Notes under the pieces: generated by a model
Databases searched by the model: none
Told to the model about the DNA's origin: nothing
What the model saw: the letters and a program-made list of their open reading frames with translations, nothing else
Translations under genes and position numbers: made by a program
Shown here: piece by piece, positions 44,119-53,123 of the stretch
Numbering within the stretch: the first letter of the stretch is position 1
How the letters are laid out: the number at the start of each line of letters is the position of its first letter
Source of the DNA: Hwanghaeella sp964350445
GTDB lineage: Bacteria; Pseudomonadota; Alphaproteobacteria; UBA8366; Aestuariispiraceae
Assembly: GCA_964350445.1 (NCBI GenBank)
Contig: CAYGKA010000004.1
Coordinates: 73,427-137,426, forward strand
Direction: 5' to 3'
DNA length: 64,000 bases

Positions 44119-45438
44119 ATGGCAGGACTTGGCGGCAGTTGGGACGACGACCTCTTCGAAGACGAAGGACGCAAAGGCATTAAAAGCGCGAACCGTGTCG
44201 CGCATATCATGCTGTTCGCCATCGTCCTTTTCTTCATCGCCTTCATAACCTGGGCCTACAATGCGACCCTGGATGAAGTGACCCGCGGCGAAGGCCGTAT
44301 CATCCCCTCCAGCCAAACCCAGGTCGTGCAGCATCTGGAAGGCGGCATCGTCTCGGAAATCCTGGTCCGGGAAGGCCAGATCGTTCTTCAGGGCGATCCT
44401 TTGATGCGGATCGAAAACCGGGTCGCGGAAGCGGACCTTGCCGAGAAGCGCAAACAATACGTCAACCTGCTGGCAACGGCGGCCCGGTTGGAGGCTGAAG
44501 CGGCCGGCGCGGACACCATCGAGTTTCCGGCAGACGTGATGACCCGCGCTCCCGAACTGGCAACAGCGGAGCAGCGGCTGTTCGACCGCCGCACCAACCA
44601 ATTGCAGCAGCAAGTCCAAATCCTGCGCGAACAGACCGCCCAAAAGCGGCAGGAATTGCAGGAAATCAGCAGCCGCAGGACCCAGGCGGAAAACCAACTC
44701 GCCCTTTCCGACGAAGAGTACAAATTGCTCAAACCGCTTGTCGACCAAGGCGTGTCAGCCAGGATCGATCTGATTCGCCTGCAGCAGAAAATGGAAGACC
44801 TCAGGTCCGAAGTTCAAACCGCGAAGCTTGCCGTGCCACGGCTGCAGTCGGCCCTGAACGAGGCCCGCCAGAGGATAGAGGAAAAGACGTCCTCCTTCCG
44901 AACCGAAGCGCAGCAGGAACTGAACAATACCCGGGTCGAAGCGTCCCGCCTGTATGAGGACATCTCTGCCGGTATCGACCGGGCGACGCGAACCGAAATC
45001 CGCTCCCCCGTTAAGGGAACCGTCAACAAGCTTCTGGTCAACACGATCGGCGGCGTCGTACGGCCGGGTGACGACCTGCTGGAAATCGTTCCGCTGGAGG
45101 ATGCCCTGCTGGTCGAAGCCCGCATCAAACCGTCGGACCGCGCCCAGCTTTTTCCGGGCCTTAAGGCCGTCGTGAAACTGAGCGCTTACGATTTCTCCAT
45201 CTGGGGCGGCCTGGACGCTGAGCTGATCGACATCAGCGCGGACACGATCACCGATGAACAGGGCGAGACATTCTATCGCATCCGGCTGCGCACGGACGAC
45301 ACGAGCCTGGCGCCGGACAAGCCGATCACCACGGGGATGACCGCCTCGGTCGACATCCTGACCGGCGAGAAGACCGTCCTGCAGTATATGCTGAAGCCGA
45401 TCCTGAAAGCACAGCAGAACGCCTTGCGCGAACGCTAA
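44119..45438 (+). CDS. HlyD-family type I secretion periplasmic adaptor (LapC-like)
   Basis: A 439-residue membrane-fusion protein. A cytoplasmic start is followed by one transmembrane helix at about residues 30-50 (AHIMLFAIVLFFIAFITWAY). GRIIPSSQTQVVQHLEGGIVSEILV near 55-79 is the first lipoyl half. A long coiled coil runs about 140-275 (QQQVQILREQTAQKRQELQ), then the second lipoyl/beta-barrel part with RSPVKGTVNKLLVNTIGGVV near 295. It bridges the ABC exporter to an outer-membrane TolC/LapE channel, which is not encoded in this window. Confidence 0.93.
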   Translation: MAGLGGSWDDDLFEDEGRKGIKSANRVAHIMLFAIVLFFIAFITWAYNATLDEVTRGEGRIIPSSQTQVVQHLEGGIVSEILVREGQIVLQGDPLMRIENRVAEADLAEKRKQYVNLLATAARLEAEAAGADTIEFPADVMTRAPELATAEQRLFDRRTNQLQQQVQILREQTAQKRQELQEISSRRTQAENQLALSDEEYKLLKPLVDQGVSARIDLIRLQQKMEDLRSEVQTAKLAVPRLQSALNEARQRIEEKTSSFRTEAQQELNNTRVEASRLYEDISAGIDRATRTEIRSPVKGTVNKLLVNTIGGVVRPGDDLLEIVPLEDALLVEARIKPSDRAQLFPGLKAVVKLSAYDFSIWGGLDAELIDISADTITDEQGETFYRIRLRTDDTSLAPDKPITTGMTASVDILTGEKTVLQYMLKPILKAQQNALRER

Positions 45439-45474
45439 CATCACCGGAATTTTCGTAACAGGGAGCGAACAGCG

Positions 45475-46677
45475 ATGGCCGACCGATTGGGCGCTTTCGT
45501 AGACCATTGCGACATCCGCATTGACGGCGCAGAAACCGGCCCTCTGGCCGGCCTCACCTTAGCGGTGAAGGATTTGTTCGATGTGGCCGGCACGCGCGCC
45601 GGGTGCGGCAATCCCGACTGGCTCGCCACCCATGGCGTAGCGACGGAAACCGCGCCGAGCGTGACAAAGCTTCTCTCGGCGGGCGCAACGCTGATCGGCA
45701 AGACCCATACCGATGAAATCGCCTATTCCCTGAATGGTGAAAATCATTTCTTCGGCACGCCGGTCAATGTGAATGCGGAAGGACGCATCCCGGGCGGATC
45801 AAGCAGCGGGTCGGCCGCCGCCGTCGCCGGGAAATTGTGCGACATCGCCCTGGGTACGGATACCGGTGGATCGGTTCGCTTGCCGGCGAGTTATTGCGGG
45901 ATCTTTGGCTTAAGGCCGACACATGGGCGAATTCCGCTGCAAGGCCTGATGGCCTTGGCGTCCAGTTTCGACACCATCGGCTGGTTCGCGCGCGACCCTG
46001 CCCATATGCAGACCGTGGGCAAGGTCCTGTTCGACGATTGGATAGACCCACCCACCCTGCAACAGACCTTGGTTCCGGTCGATGCCTGGGCCTTGGCTGA
46101 CCCGGCGGTCCGCGATGTCCTGCGGCCCATCGCCGAACGGCTGCGTCTGATCGCTCCCGTGGTGCACGAGATCACGCTGGTCCCCGACGGGATCGAGACC
46201 TGGTTCCCCCATTTCCGGATCGTTCAGGGCTGGGAAATATGGCGGGAACACCAAGAATGGGTCGAATTGGAAAAGCCGATTTTCGGCCCGGGTATCGCGG
46301 ACCGGATGGCCTGGGTGCCAACGATCACGGACCAGGAAAAAGACTTGGCCGACCAGGGCCGCGCAAACGTCATCGACCGGCTAAACACCATCCTTCAGCC
46401 CGGCACCGTCATGGCCCTGCCAACCGCACCCGGCATAGCACCGCTATGCGGTCAACCGGCCGATAAGCTGGAGTCTTTTCGCTACCGTGCCTTGCAGCTC
46501 ACCGGCATCGCCAGTCTGGGAAAGGTGCCACAAATCAACATTCCCGTCGGCCAAGTGGACGGGTGCCCCGTCGGCCTGTCGCTCATAGCAGGGCGCGGCG
46601 GTGACGAGTTGCTGCTTGAGCTGGCGCAGCGTATCGCCGGAGAAGCTCAAAATGGCCTCTCAACCCTGCAAATTTGA
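45475..46677 (+). CDS. Amidase-signature family amidohydrolase
   Basis: A 400-residue enzyme of the amidase signature family. The catalytic Ser-cisSer-Lys triad is readable: Lys32 in LAVKDLF, the cis-serine in GGSSSGSAAA (107-116) and nucleophile Ser133 in GTDTGGSVRLPAS. It starts 36 bp after the HlyD gene with a GGGAG Shine-Dalgarno and may share its transcript, but a functional tie to secretion is not obvious. Members include GatA, AtzE and indole-acetamide hydrolase; at 400 residues this one is shorter than GatA and no gatB/gatC is adjacent, so a small-molecule amidase is likelier. Confidence 0.87.
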   Translation: MADRLGAFVDHCDIRIDGAETGPLAGLTLAVKDLFDVAGTRAGCGNPDWLATHGVATETAPSVTKLLSAGATLIGKTHTDEIAYSLNGENHFFGTPVNVNAEGRIPGGSSSGSAAAVAGKLCDIALGTDTGGSVRLPASYCGIFGLRPTHGRIPLQGLMALASSFDTIGWFARDPAHMQTVGKVLFDDWIDPPTLQQTLVPVDAWALADPAVRDVLRPIAERLRLIAPVVHEITLVPDGIETWFPHFRIVQGWEIWREHQEWVELEKPIFGPGIADRMAWVPTITDQEKDLADQGRANVIDRLNTILQPGTVMALPTAPGIAPLCGQPADKLESFRYRALQLTGIASLGKVPQINIPVGQVDGCPVGLSLIAGRGGDELLLELAQRIAGEAQNGLSTLQI

Positions 46678-46785
46678 CGACAAAAACCACTTTAATGCGT
46701 TAAGGTTTCAAGAAAACATATTGAGATTGGGATCCCACCCGTCCGCCAAGCTGCTGATAACGTGGAAAATTCGGGGAAAATAGAA

Positions 46786-47070
46786 ATGAAATCGAGGCAT
46801 ACTGAGACGGCTGACATATTGGAAAATTCTAGAAACAGCGATCACTACGTCGATGCCCATCCCCATACCGGGGAGTACAAGCAGTTTCTTAGAATGAGTG
46901 TTGAGCCCTGGGCAAATCCCAACACGGACAGGGCGCAGTTGTCGAAGAAACGCCGTGCCGGCGCCTGGGACCCATTAATCGCGTTCGCAGTAACCTTTGG
47001 TGGGCTGTATCTGGCTATCGCCGGCGTGCCTGACTTTGTGACGAAAGTATTTACAGCCCTAGGACTTTAA
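46786..47070 (+). CDS. Small protein with one C-terminal membrane helix
   Basis: A 94-residue protein not recognised as a family. Residues 1-60 are polar and charged; a hydrophobic helix spans about 65-85 (WDPLIAFAVTFGGLYLAIAGV), followed by a short amphipathic end. GGGGAA lies about eight bases before ATG 46786, favouring it over GTG 46762. The gene is AT-richer than its neighbours, which may indicate recent acquisition or relaxed constraint. It is convergent with apt, 18 bp away. Confidence 0.55.
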   Translation: MKSRHTETADILENSRNSDHYVDAHPHTGEYKQFLRMSVEPWANPNTDRAQLSKKRRAGAWDPLIAFAVTFGGLYLAIAGVPDFVTKVFTALGL

Positions 47071-47088
47071 AGGGCAAAACCCTCAACT

Positions 47089-47607
47089 TCATCCGCCTTC
47101 GTATTGCAACAGGCTGGTGAACGGGATGTTGATTTTCTCCCGGCCTTTCAGGTCGGTCAGCTCGATGATGCAAACAGCCCCGCGCACGTCTCCGCCCATC
47201 TGTTTGCAGAGGTCGGCGGAAGCTGCAAGCGTCCCGCCGGTGGCCAGAAGATCGTCCAAGATCACGACGCGCTGCCCGGGTGCAAGCGCGTCCTTCTGAA
47301 TTTCAATCGTATCGGTGCCATATTCCAGGCCGTATTCGTACCGGACGACTTCGCCCGGCAGCTTCCCTTTTTTCCGCACCATGACGAAGCCCAAGCCAAG
47401 TTCCAGCGCCAGCGGCGCGGCGGTCAGAAAACCGCGCGATTCGATACCGACCAACACATCGGGCTGCATTTCGTCCACGGCCTCGGCCAGCCGCCGCACG
47501 CAAGCGCGCCAGGCCCTGGGATGCGCCAAGAGGGTGGAAATGTCATAGAACTCTATCCCCGGTTTCGGGAAATCGGGGATTGTGCGAATGTGTTCTTTCA
47601 AATCCAT
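47089..47607 (-). CDS. apt: Adenine phosphoribosyltransferase
   Basis: A 172-residue purine salvage enzyme converting adenine and PRPP to AMP. LKEHIRTIPDFPKPGIEFYDIS at the N-terminus is diagnostic of Apt. ESRGFLTAAPLALELGLGFV near residues 57-76 and the PRPP loop VVILDDLLATGGTL near 118-131 are intact. The length is normal. It is divergent from the Mla operon across 185 bp. Confidence 0.95.
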   Translation of the reverse strand: MDLKEHIRTIPDFPKPGIEFYDISTLLAHPRAWRACVRRLAEAVDEMQPDVLVGIESRGFLTAAPLALELGLGFVMVRKKGKLPGEVVRYEYGLEYGTDTIEIQKDALAPGQRVVILDDLLATGGTLAASADLCKQMGGDVRGAVCIIELTDLKGREKINIPFTSLLQYEGG

Positions 47608-47792
47608 GGTATTCCGGTCCCCGGCGAAGATGGCATAGTCTGACGGCGTGACTTGATCCTAAGCGGCGTCGCCGTGACGGGCAACGTGACTTAGTCTATC
47701 AAACTGGGTCTGTGGATTGGGGCTATGGAAAAGATGGATGTCCTGACGCGGCATTGGGGACGCGAGGAACAGGACGCCCATAGGGGATTTTG

Positions 47793-48962
47793 GTGAGCGA
47801 GACGCAGCGGACAAGCACGGACGGCCTTGGCCTGAAATCCGGTTCGATCGAGAGGCGCGACCAGGCGGATAAATGCGTCCTGGTCCTTGCGGGCGTCTGG
47901 TCGGTTCCGACCGCTGCGGCGTTGAGCCGTCAGATCGCGGGCCTGTCGCTGCCGTCGCACGGCCCCGTCACGATCGACGTCGCGGAAATCGGCACGATGG
48001 ATACGTCGGGCGCATGGCTCATTCACGGGCTGACGGTAGCCCTCAAGAAAAACGGCGCCGACCCAAGATTGGAAAACCTGAAAGAACAGCATGCTCCGCT
48101 GATGCGTCTGGTCGATGGCGCGGTGGCGGAGCCTGACGAAACAATTCATTCCAAGCCGACGAACTTCCTCAAGTTGCTCGAGATTACCGGCAAGGCCACG
48201 GTAATGGCCCTCTCCAAAGGGCGGGAATTGACCAACTTCGTGGGCATTCTGACCATTGCGTTTCTGAGAGCGGCCAGAAATCCCGCTCGGCTACGGCCGA
48301 TTTCTTTCGTCAATCAGCTCGAATTGACCGGCCTGCGAGCCATTCCCATCGTCGGCCTTCTGTCCTTCCTGATCGGCGTCACCCTCGCCTATTTGATGGC
48401 GGATCAATTCCGCGCTTATGGCCTGGATGTCTTCACCGTCAACGTGCTTGGCATTTTTGTCCTGCGCGAAGCCGGGGTGCTGATCACCGCGATCGTCATC
48501 GCCGGCCGGTCCGGGTCCGCCTTCACCGCGGAAATCGGCACCATGAAGGTGAACGAGGAACTGGACGCCCTGCGCACATTGGGTCTCGACCCCGTCGAAG
48601 TCCTCGTCCTGCCGCGCGTTCTGGCGCTTGTCGTCACCTTGCCCATTCTGGCCTTCTGGGCGGACCTGATGGGGCTTCTCGGTGGCGGATTGATGACCAT
48701 GCTGGTGCTGGACATGACCCCGCTGCAGTTCATGCAGCAGTTGAAGGAAGCGGTGAATTTGAAGACCTTCATGGTCGGTTTGGTGAAGGCCCCCGTCCAT
48801 GCATACATCATCGCGGTCGTGGGGTGTTTCGAGGGTTTCAAAGTACAGCGTAGCGCCGAAAGCGTTGGGCAGCAGACCACGACATCCGTGGTCGAATCCA
48901 TTTTCCTGGTGATTGTGGCCACGGCCGGTTTTTCCGTGGTTTTCTCGGTTCTCGGCATTTAG
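47793..48962 (+). CDS. mlaE: MlaE-type lipid ABC permease with fused N-terminal STAS domain
   Basis: A 389-residue inner-membrane permease of an Mla-like phospholipid transport system. Residues 1 to about 110 form a STAS domain (VTIDVAEIGTMDTSGAWLIHGL), the role that a separate MlaB protein plays in Escherichia coli. Residues about 130-389 form the MlaE/YrbE domain, with GLRAIPIVGLLSFLIGVTLAY and the ENE-like stretch GTMKVNEELDALRTLGLDPVE, a family hallmark. The start is GTG 47793 after GGGGA; TTG 47790 is an alternative. mlaF starts five bases after its stop. Confidence 0.92.
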   Translation: MSETQRTSTDGLGLKSGSIERRDQADKCVLVLAGVWSVPTAAALSRQIAGLSLPSHGPVTIDVAEIGTMDTSGAWLIHGLTVALKKNGADPRLENLKEQHAPLMRLVDGAVAEPDETIHSKPTNFLKLLEITGKATVMALSKGRELTNFVGILTIAFLRAARNPARLRPISFVNQLELTGLRAIPIVGLLSFLIGVTLAYLMADQFRAYGLDVFTVNVLGIFVLREAGVLITAIVIAGRSGSAFTAEIGTMKVNEELDALRTLGLDPVEVLVLPRVLALVVTLPILAFWADLMGLLGGGLMTMLVLDMTPLQFMQQLKEAVNLKTFMVGLVKAPVHAYIIAVVGCFEGFKVQRSAESVGQQTTTSVVESIFLVIVATAGFSVVFSVLGI

Positions 48963-48967
48963 GCGGG

Positions 48968-49798
48968 ATGATGAACGATACAGCGCCCTCCTCCCCAAAT
49001 CGCAGCGACGCCGCAATGGGCCGCGATGTGGTCATCCGCATCCGGGGGCTACGGACCCAGTTCGGCCGCCAGGTTATCCATGAAAATTTGGATCTGGATG
49101 TTTTCAAGGGCGAAGTGCTTGGTGTCGTAGGGGGGTCAGGTACCGGGAAATCGGTGCTGCTGCGGACGATTGTCGGGCTGCAGCGACCGGCCGCAGGCGG
49201 CATAGAATTGCTGGGCCAGGACGTGCTGTCGTTGAGCGATCAGGCCAAGGAGGCGTTAAGGACGCGGACCGGCGTACTCTTCCAGGACGGCGCTCTTTTC
49301 TCATCCCTCACGGTCGCGGAAAATATCCAGGTCCCGATGCGCGAGCATACGGACCTGCCGCAAAGATTGATGGATGAGCTGGCCGAGTTGAAAATCGCGA
49401 TGGTCGGCCTGCCCCCGGATGCAGCCGGCAAATATCCAAGCGAACTTTCCGGCGGCATGCGTAAGCGCGCGGGCCTCGCGCGCGCACTGTCGCTGGACCC
49501 GGAAATCGTCTTCCTGGACGAGCCGACCGCCGGCCTGGATCCGATCGGGGCGGCCGCCTTCGATCAACTGATCCTGTCGCTGCAAAAAAGCCTGGGTTTG
49601 ACGGTTTTCATGGTTACGCATGACCTGGACAGCCTGGCGGCGATCTGCGACCGGATCGCCGCGCTTATAGACAAGAAGGTGCGTGTTGCTACCATGGCGG
49701 AACACATGCGCGACGACGACCCGTGGCTGCACGAGTATTTCCATGGTCCCAGGGCGCGCGCGGCGTTGGATGCCAAGGCATCCCGCGTTTCCGTGTAG
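48968..49798 (+). CDS. mlaF: MlaF-type ABC transporter ATPase
   Basis: A 276-residue ATPase of the Mla lipid transport system. Walker A is GGSGTGKSVLLRTIVGL near residues 55-71, the signature SGGMRKRAGLARAL near 161-174 and Walker B IVFLDEPTAGLDPIGAAAFD near 180-199. The GTGKS P-loop and SGGMRKR signature are typical of Mla/Ttg2A ATPases. It powers the MlaE permease encoded just upstream. ATG 48971 is an alternative start three bases downstream. Confidence 0.93.
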   Translation: MMNDTAPSSPNRSDAAMGRDVVIRIRGLRTQFGRQVIHENLDLDVFKGEVLGVVGGSGTGKSVLLRTIVGLQRPAAGGIELLGQDVLSLSDQAKEALRTRTGVLFQDGALFSSLTVAENIQVPMREHTDLPQRLMDELAELKIAMVGLPPDAAGKYPSELSGGMRKRAGLARALSLDPEIVFLDEPTAGLDPIGAAAFDQLILSLQKSLGLTVFMVTHDLDSLAAICDRIAALIDKKVRVATMAEHMRDDDPWLHEYFHGPRARAALDAKASRVSV

Positions 49799-49859
49799 AG
49801 GGAGACGCAACGTGGTCGAAAGCGATACGCCGGTTTTGTGTTGGGGAGTGATTGGTTAA

Positions 49860-50993
49860 ATGGAAACCAGGGCGAGTTATACCATCGTCGGCGCCTTTGT
49901 GCTGGCCTTCATCATCGGCATCGTCGCGTCGATCGTCTGGCTTGCCGACGTTGAATTCGATACCGAAAACCAGCGTTACTACATCTATTTCGACGGCACC
50001 GTCACGGGATTGAAAACCGGCAACCCGGTCCGCTACCGAGGGATACCGGTCGGTATCGTCAATCAGATGGAGATCAATCCAGACAATGTGGAGCAGGTCC
50101 GGGTCATGATCGAAGTGAACTCGGACACACCGATCAAGGAAGATGCCTCGGCCAGCCTGGAGTTCCAGGGGCTGACCGGCGTGGCTTTCGTCCAGCTTAC
50201 CGGCGGCACGAACGAAGCACCCACGTTGCGGGTCAAGCCCGGCGAAAAGTATCCGGTCATCCCTTCCACCCCATCGCAGATCGAGGAATTGTTCGAAAAG
50301 GCGCCGGAACTGCTGAACCGGTTTATCGGGTTGGTAGACCGCGCGAACGAAATCCTGAGCACCGCGAACCAGCGCAATGTCGGCCAAATTCTGACCAATA
50401 TGACGGAATTCACCGGCGCCCTGGCGGCAAGTTCCGACGATATCCAGCGCTTGCTGCGGGAAGGCGGGGATACGCTGACCCAAGTGAAGGGCACGGCGAA
50501 GGAGGCGGAGACCTTGATCGGCGCCTTTGCCGAGCGGAGCGAGTCCATCGCAGCCCTGGCCGAGAAAACCCTGATAGACGTCGATGCCCTGGTGGTTGAG
50601 TCGGGAACCCTGGTGAGCACCGGGATCCCGGTCCTTGAACAGACGGGACGCACGATGGAAAAAGCAGAAGGTCTGGTGAATGACCTCAGGCCGCATGTGG
50701 GTCCGCTCGCCGAATCCGCCAAGATTTCTCTCGGCGAGTTCAACAAGATTGCGGAAGACTTGCGTTATGCAGCCCGCAATATAGGCAACGCGGCGAACGA
50801 AGCGGCGACCCTTATCGACACAAACGAGGACTCGCTGTCGGAATTCGCCAATAACGGACTGTACGAGTTCACGCAGTTGATTTCCGAATCGCGCATTCTG
50901 ATCCAGGTATTAACGCGCATTTCCAACGAGTTGGAACGCGACCCGGCCCGATTCCTCTTCGGCGATCAATCGGAAGGTTTCCAAGCACAATGA
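49860..50993 (+). CDS. mlaD: MlaD/MCE-domain lipid-binding protein
   Basis: A 377-residue membrane-anchored periplasmic protein. A single N-terminal helix (residues about 8-30, YTIVGAFVLAFIIGIVASIVW) is followed by one MCE domain (GTVTGLKTGNPVRYRGIPVGIV near 47-68). The remaining 230 residues form a long helical, coiled-coil-like extension. Such proteins assemble into hexameric rings or tubes that carry phospholipids across the periplasm. It is longer than Escherichia coli MlaD (about 180 residues) because of the helical tail, as in many alphaproteobacteria. Confidence 0.9.
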   Translation: METRASYTIVGAFVLAFIIGIVASIVWLADVEFDTENQRYYIYFDGTVTGLKTGNPVRYRGIPVGIVNQMEINPDNVEQVRVMIEVNSDTPIKEDASASLEFQGLTGVAFVQLTGGTNEAPTLRVKPGEKYPVIPSTPSQIEELFEKAPELLNRFIGLVDRANEILSTANQRNVGQILTNMTEFTGALAASSDDIQRLLREGGDTLTQVKGTAKEAETLIGAFAERSESIAALAEKTLIDVDALVVESGTLVSTGIPVLEQTGRTMEKAEGLVNDLRPHVGPLAESAKISLGEFNKIAEDLRYAARNIGNAANEAATLIDTNEDSLSEFANNGLYEFTQLISESRILIQVLTRISNELERDPARFLFGDQSEGFQAQ

Positions 50994-51039
50994 TGCCCGT
51001 ATTGACGCGAGAGCTTGAACGGTTGGTGGGGAGATTGAT

Positions 51040-51741
51040 ATGAGCCAGGCAGAATACATCGAACCGGACCATAGCGCGCGGATCGAAAGCCGGCCGAGCG
51101 ATCGACGGGTTTTCGGCCGCACGATGATTGCCCTTTGCGCCACCGCCCTGCTGTTGACAGGGTGCGCCTTGAAACTGCCCGGATCGGGCACGCCACCCCG
51201 TATTTTCGTGCTGTCTCCGAAAAGCACCTTCGACGCAGAATTGCCGGTCGTCGATTGGCAATTGCTGATCGACTCGCCCATCGCCGCAGCGGGTCTCAAC
51301 TCTTCCCGCATAGCCCTGCGCCAAAGCCAGATCGAGTTGCAGTATTTCGCCAACGCGGCCTGGACGGACGCAGCGCCGAAGATGGTTCAACGCCTGTTGA
51401 TCGAGTCCTTTGAGAATTCCGAGAAGATCGTTTCCGTTGGCCGTCAAGCCGTCGGTCTGCGTGCGGATTATATCCTGGCAACGGAACTGCGCGAATTTCA
51501 GGCGGAATACGAAGGCAAGACGGAAGGCCAGCCGCCCGACGTCCGCACGCGCGTCAACGCAAAGCTTGTTCAGATGCCGTCGCGAACCATCGTCGCGTCC
51601 GTCACATACGACTATTTGATACCCGCGGAAGGGGCCGACCTTGTATCTATCGTGAAGGCTTTCGACCTGGCCTTGGGCAAGACATTGAAGCGGATCGTCG
51701 CCTGGGCCATTACCGAAGGCGAGAAAAACCGCGAAAACTAG
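51040..51741 (+). CDS. ABC-type transport auxiliary lipoprotein (PqiC-like)
   Basis: A 233-residue lipoprotein. A lipobox (LLLTGC) places the lipidated cysteine at about residue 43 after an unusually long, charged 28-residue n-region. The GGGGAGA Shine-Dalgarno fits the ATG at 51040, so the extension is probably real. The mature protein belongs to the PqiC/DUF330 family of outer-membrane partners of MCE transporters. It replaces MlaA/MlaC-type components in this operon and should receive or deliver lipid at the outer membrane. Confidence 0.83.
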   Translation: MSQAEYIEPDHSARIESRPSDRRVFGRTMIALCATALLLTGCALKLPGSGTPPRIFVLSPKSTFDAELPVVDWQLLIDSPIAAAGLNSSRIALRQSQIELQYFANAAWTDAAPKMVQRLLIESFENSEKIVSVGRQAVGLRADYILATELREFQAEYEGKTEGQPPDVRTRVNAKLVQMPSRTIVASVTYDYLIPAEGADLVSIVKAFDLALGKTLKRIVAWAITEGEKNREN

Positions 51742-51782
51742 CTTCGGCGTTGAACCTCAACCCGCAGCGGGAGCAGCCTGTC

Positions 51783-53123
51783 ATGTCGCATGTATTTCAC
51801 AGAACCTCCAAAGGCGCCTTGCCGGTCGCGGCCAAGGGTGACGGGGTCTATATCGTCGATACGGAGGGGAAACGCTATCTCGACGCATCGGGCGGCGCCG
51901 CTGTGTCTTGCCTTGGCCACAGCCATCCGAAGGTGATCCAGGCAATCAAGGACCAAGTCGATGATTTGGCCTATGCCCATACCGGCTTCTTCACCAATCC
52001 GGCATTGGAGGAACTCAGCGATCGCCTGATCGCCAATGCGCCCGGCGCCCTGCAGTATGTCTATATGGTTTCCGGTGGATCAGAGGCCATGGAGGCTGCG
52101 CTGAAGCTTGGCCGACAGTATTTTCTCGAAAAGGGCGAGCCCGAACGCCGCCATTTCATCGCACGCCGGCAGAGTTATCACGGGAACACGCTTGGCGCCC
52201 TGGCGGTGGGCGGCAACATGTGGCGGCGTGAGCAGTTCAATCCCATCCTGATCGATTCCAATTACGTCTCGCCCTGTTACGCCTACCGCGACAAGCGGCC
52301 GGACGAGACGCCCGAGGCTTACGGCCTTCGGATCGCCGATGAGTTGGATGAACGCATCCGGCAGTTGGGGCCCGAAACCGTCATTGGTTTCGTCGCCGAA
52401 ACCGTGGTCGGCGCGACGGCCGGCGCCTTGCCCCCGACGGACGGTTACCTGAAACGCATCAGGGAAATTTGCGACCGATACGGCATCCTGCTGATCCTTG
52501 ACGAAGTGATGTGCGGCATGGGCCGGACCGGCACGATCTTCGCGTGCGAGCAGGACGGCGTCGCGCCCGACATTGCCGCGATCGCAAAGGGGTTGGGCGG
52601 CGGGTATCAACCCATCGGGGCAATGCTTTGCACCGGGGAAATCTACGATACGATCCGCGACGGTTCGGGGTTCTTCCAGCACGGCCATACCTATATGGGG
52701 CATCCGACCGCCTGCGCGGCGGCTCTAGCCGTCCAAAAGGTGATTGAAGAAGAAAACCTGCTGCAAAACGTCCGGGACAAAGGCGACAAACTGTTCGAAG
52801 CGCTGACCGCGCGTTTCGGCAATCATCCCTTCATTGGCGATATCCGCGGCCGCGGTCTTTTCCAGGCACTGGAAATTGTCGCCGACCGGGGCAGCAAGGA
52901 ACCACTGGACCCCGCCCTGCAGATCCATGCCAAGGTCAAAAAACACGCCATGGCGCGCGGCCTGATGTGTTATCCGGGTAGCGGCACGATCGACGGCAGA
53001 CGCGGCAATCATATCCTCCTCGCCCCGCCCTTCATCATCGATGACAGCCATGTGGAGGAGATCATCGACAAACTGGGCGACGCCACGGATGCCGCCTTCG
53101 CGGAAGCGGGATTGTCCACATAA
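51783..53123 (+). CDS. Class III PLP-dependent aminotransferase
   Basis: A 446-residue class III (omega) aminotransferase. LDASGGAAVSCLGHSHPKVIQ near residues 32-52 is typical, YVSGGSEAMEAALKLGR forms the phosphate site near 95, LILDEVMCGMGRTG carries the PLP-binding aspartate near 240, and the Schiff-base lysine is in AIAKGLGGGYQPIGA near 269. Substrates of this group include ornithine, beta-alanine, taurine and polyamines; none can be singled out. The frame opens upstream, but ATG 51783, with GGGAG before it, starts the conserved domain. It follows the Mla operon by 41 bp. Confidence 0.88.
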   Translation: MSHVFHRTSKGALPVAAKGDGVYIVDTEGKRYLDASGGAAVSCLGHSHPKVIQAIKDQVDDLAYAHTGFFTNPALEELSDRLIANAPGALQYVYMVSGGSEAMEAALKLGRQYFLEKGEPERRHFIARRQSYHGNTLGALAVGGNMWRREQFNPILIDSNYVSPCYAYRDKRPDETPEAYGLRIADELDERIRQLGPETVIGFVAETVVGATAGALPPTDGYLKRIREICDRYGILLILDEVMCGMGRTGTIFACEQDGVAPDIAAIAKGLGGGYQPIGAMLCTGEIYDTIRDGSGFFQHGHTYMGHPTACAAALAVQKVIEEENLLQNVRDKGDKLFEALTARFGNHPFIGDIRGRGLFQALEIVADRGSKEPLDPALQIHAKVKKHAMARGLMCYPGSGTIDGRRGNHILLAPPFIIDDSHVEEIIDKLGDATDAAFAEAGLST

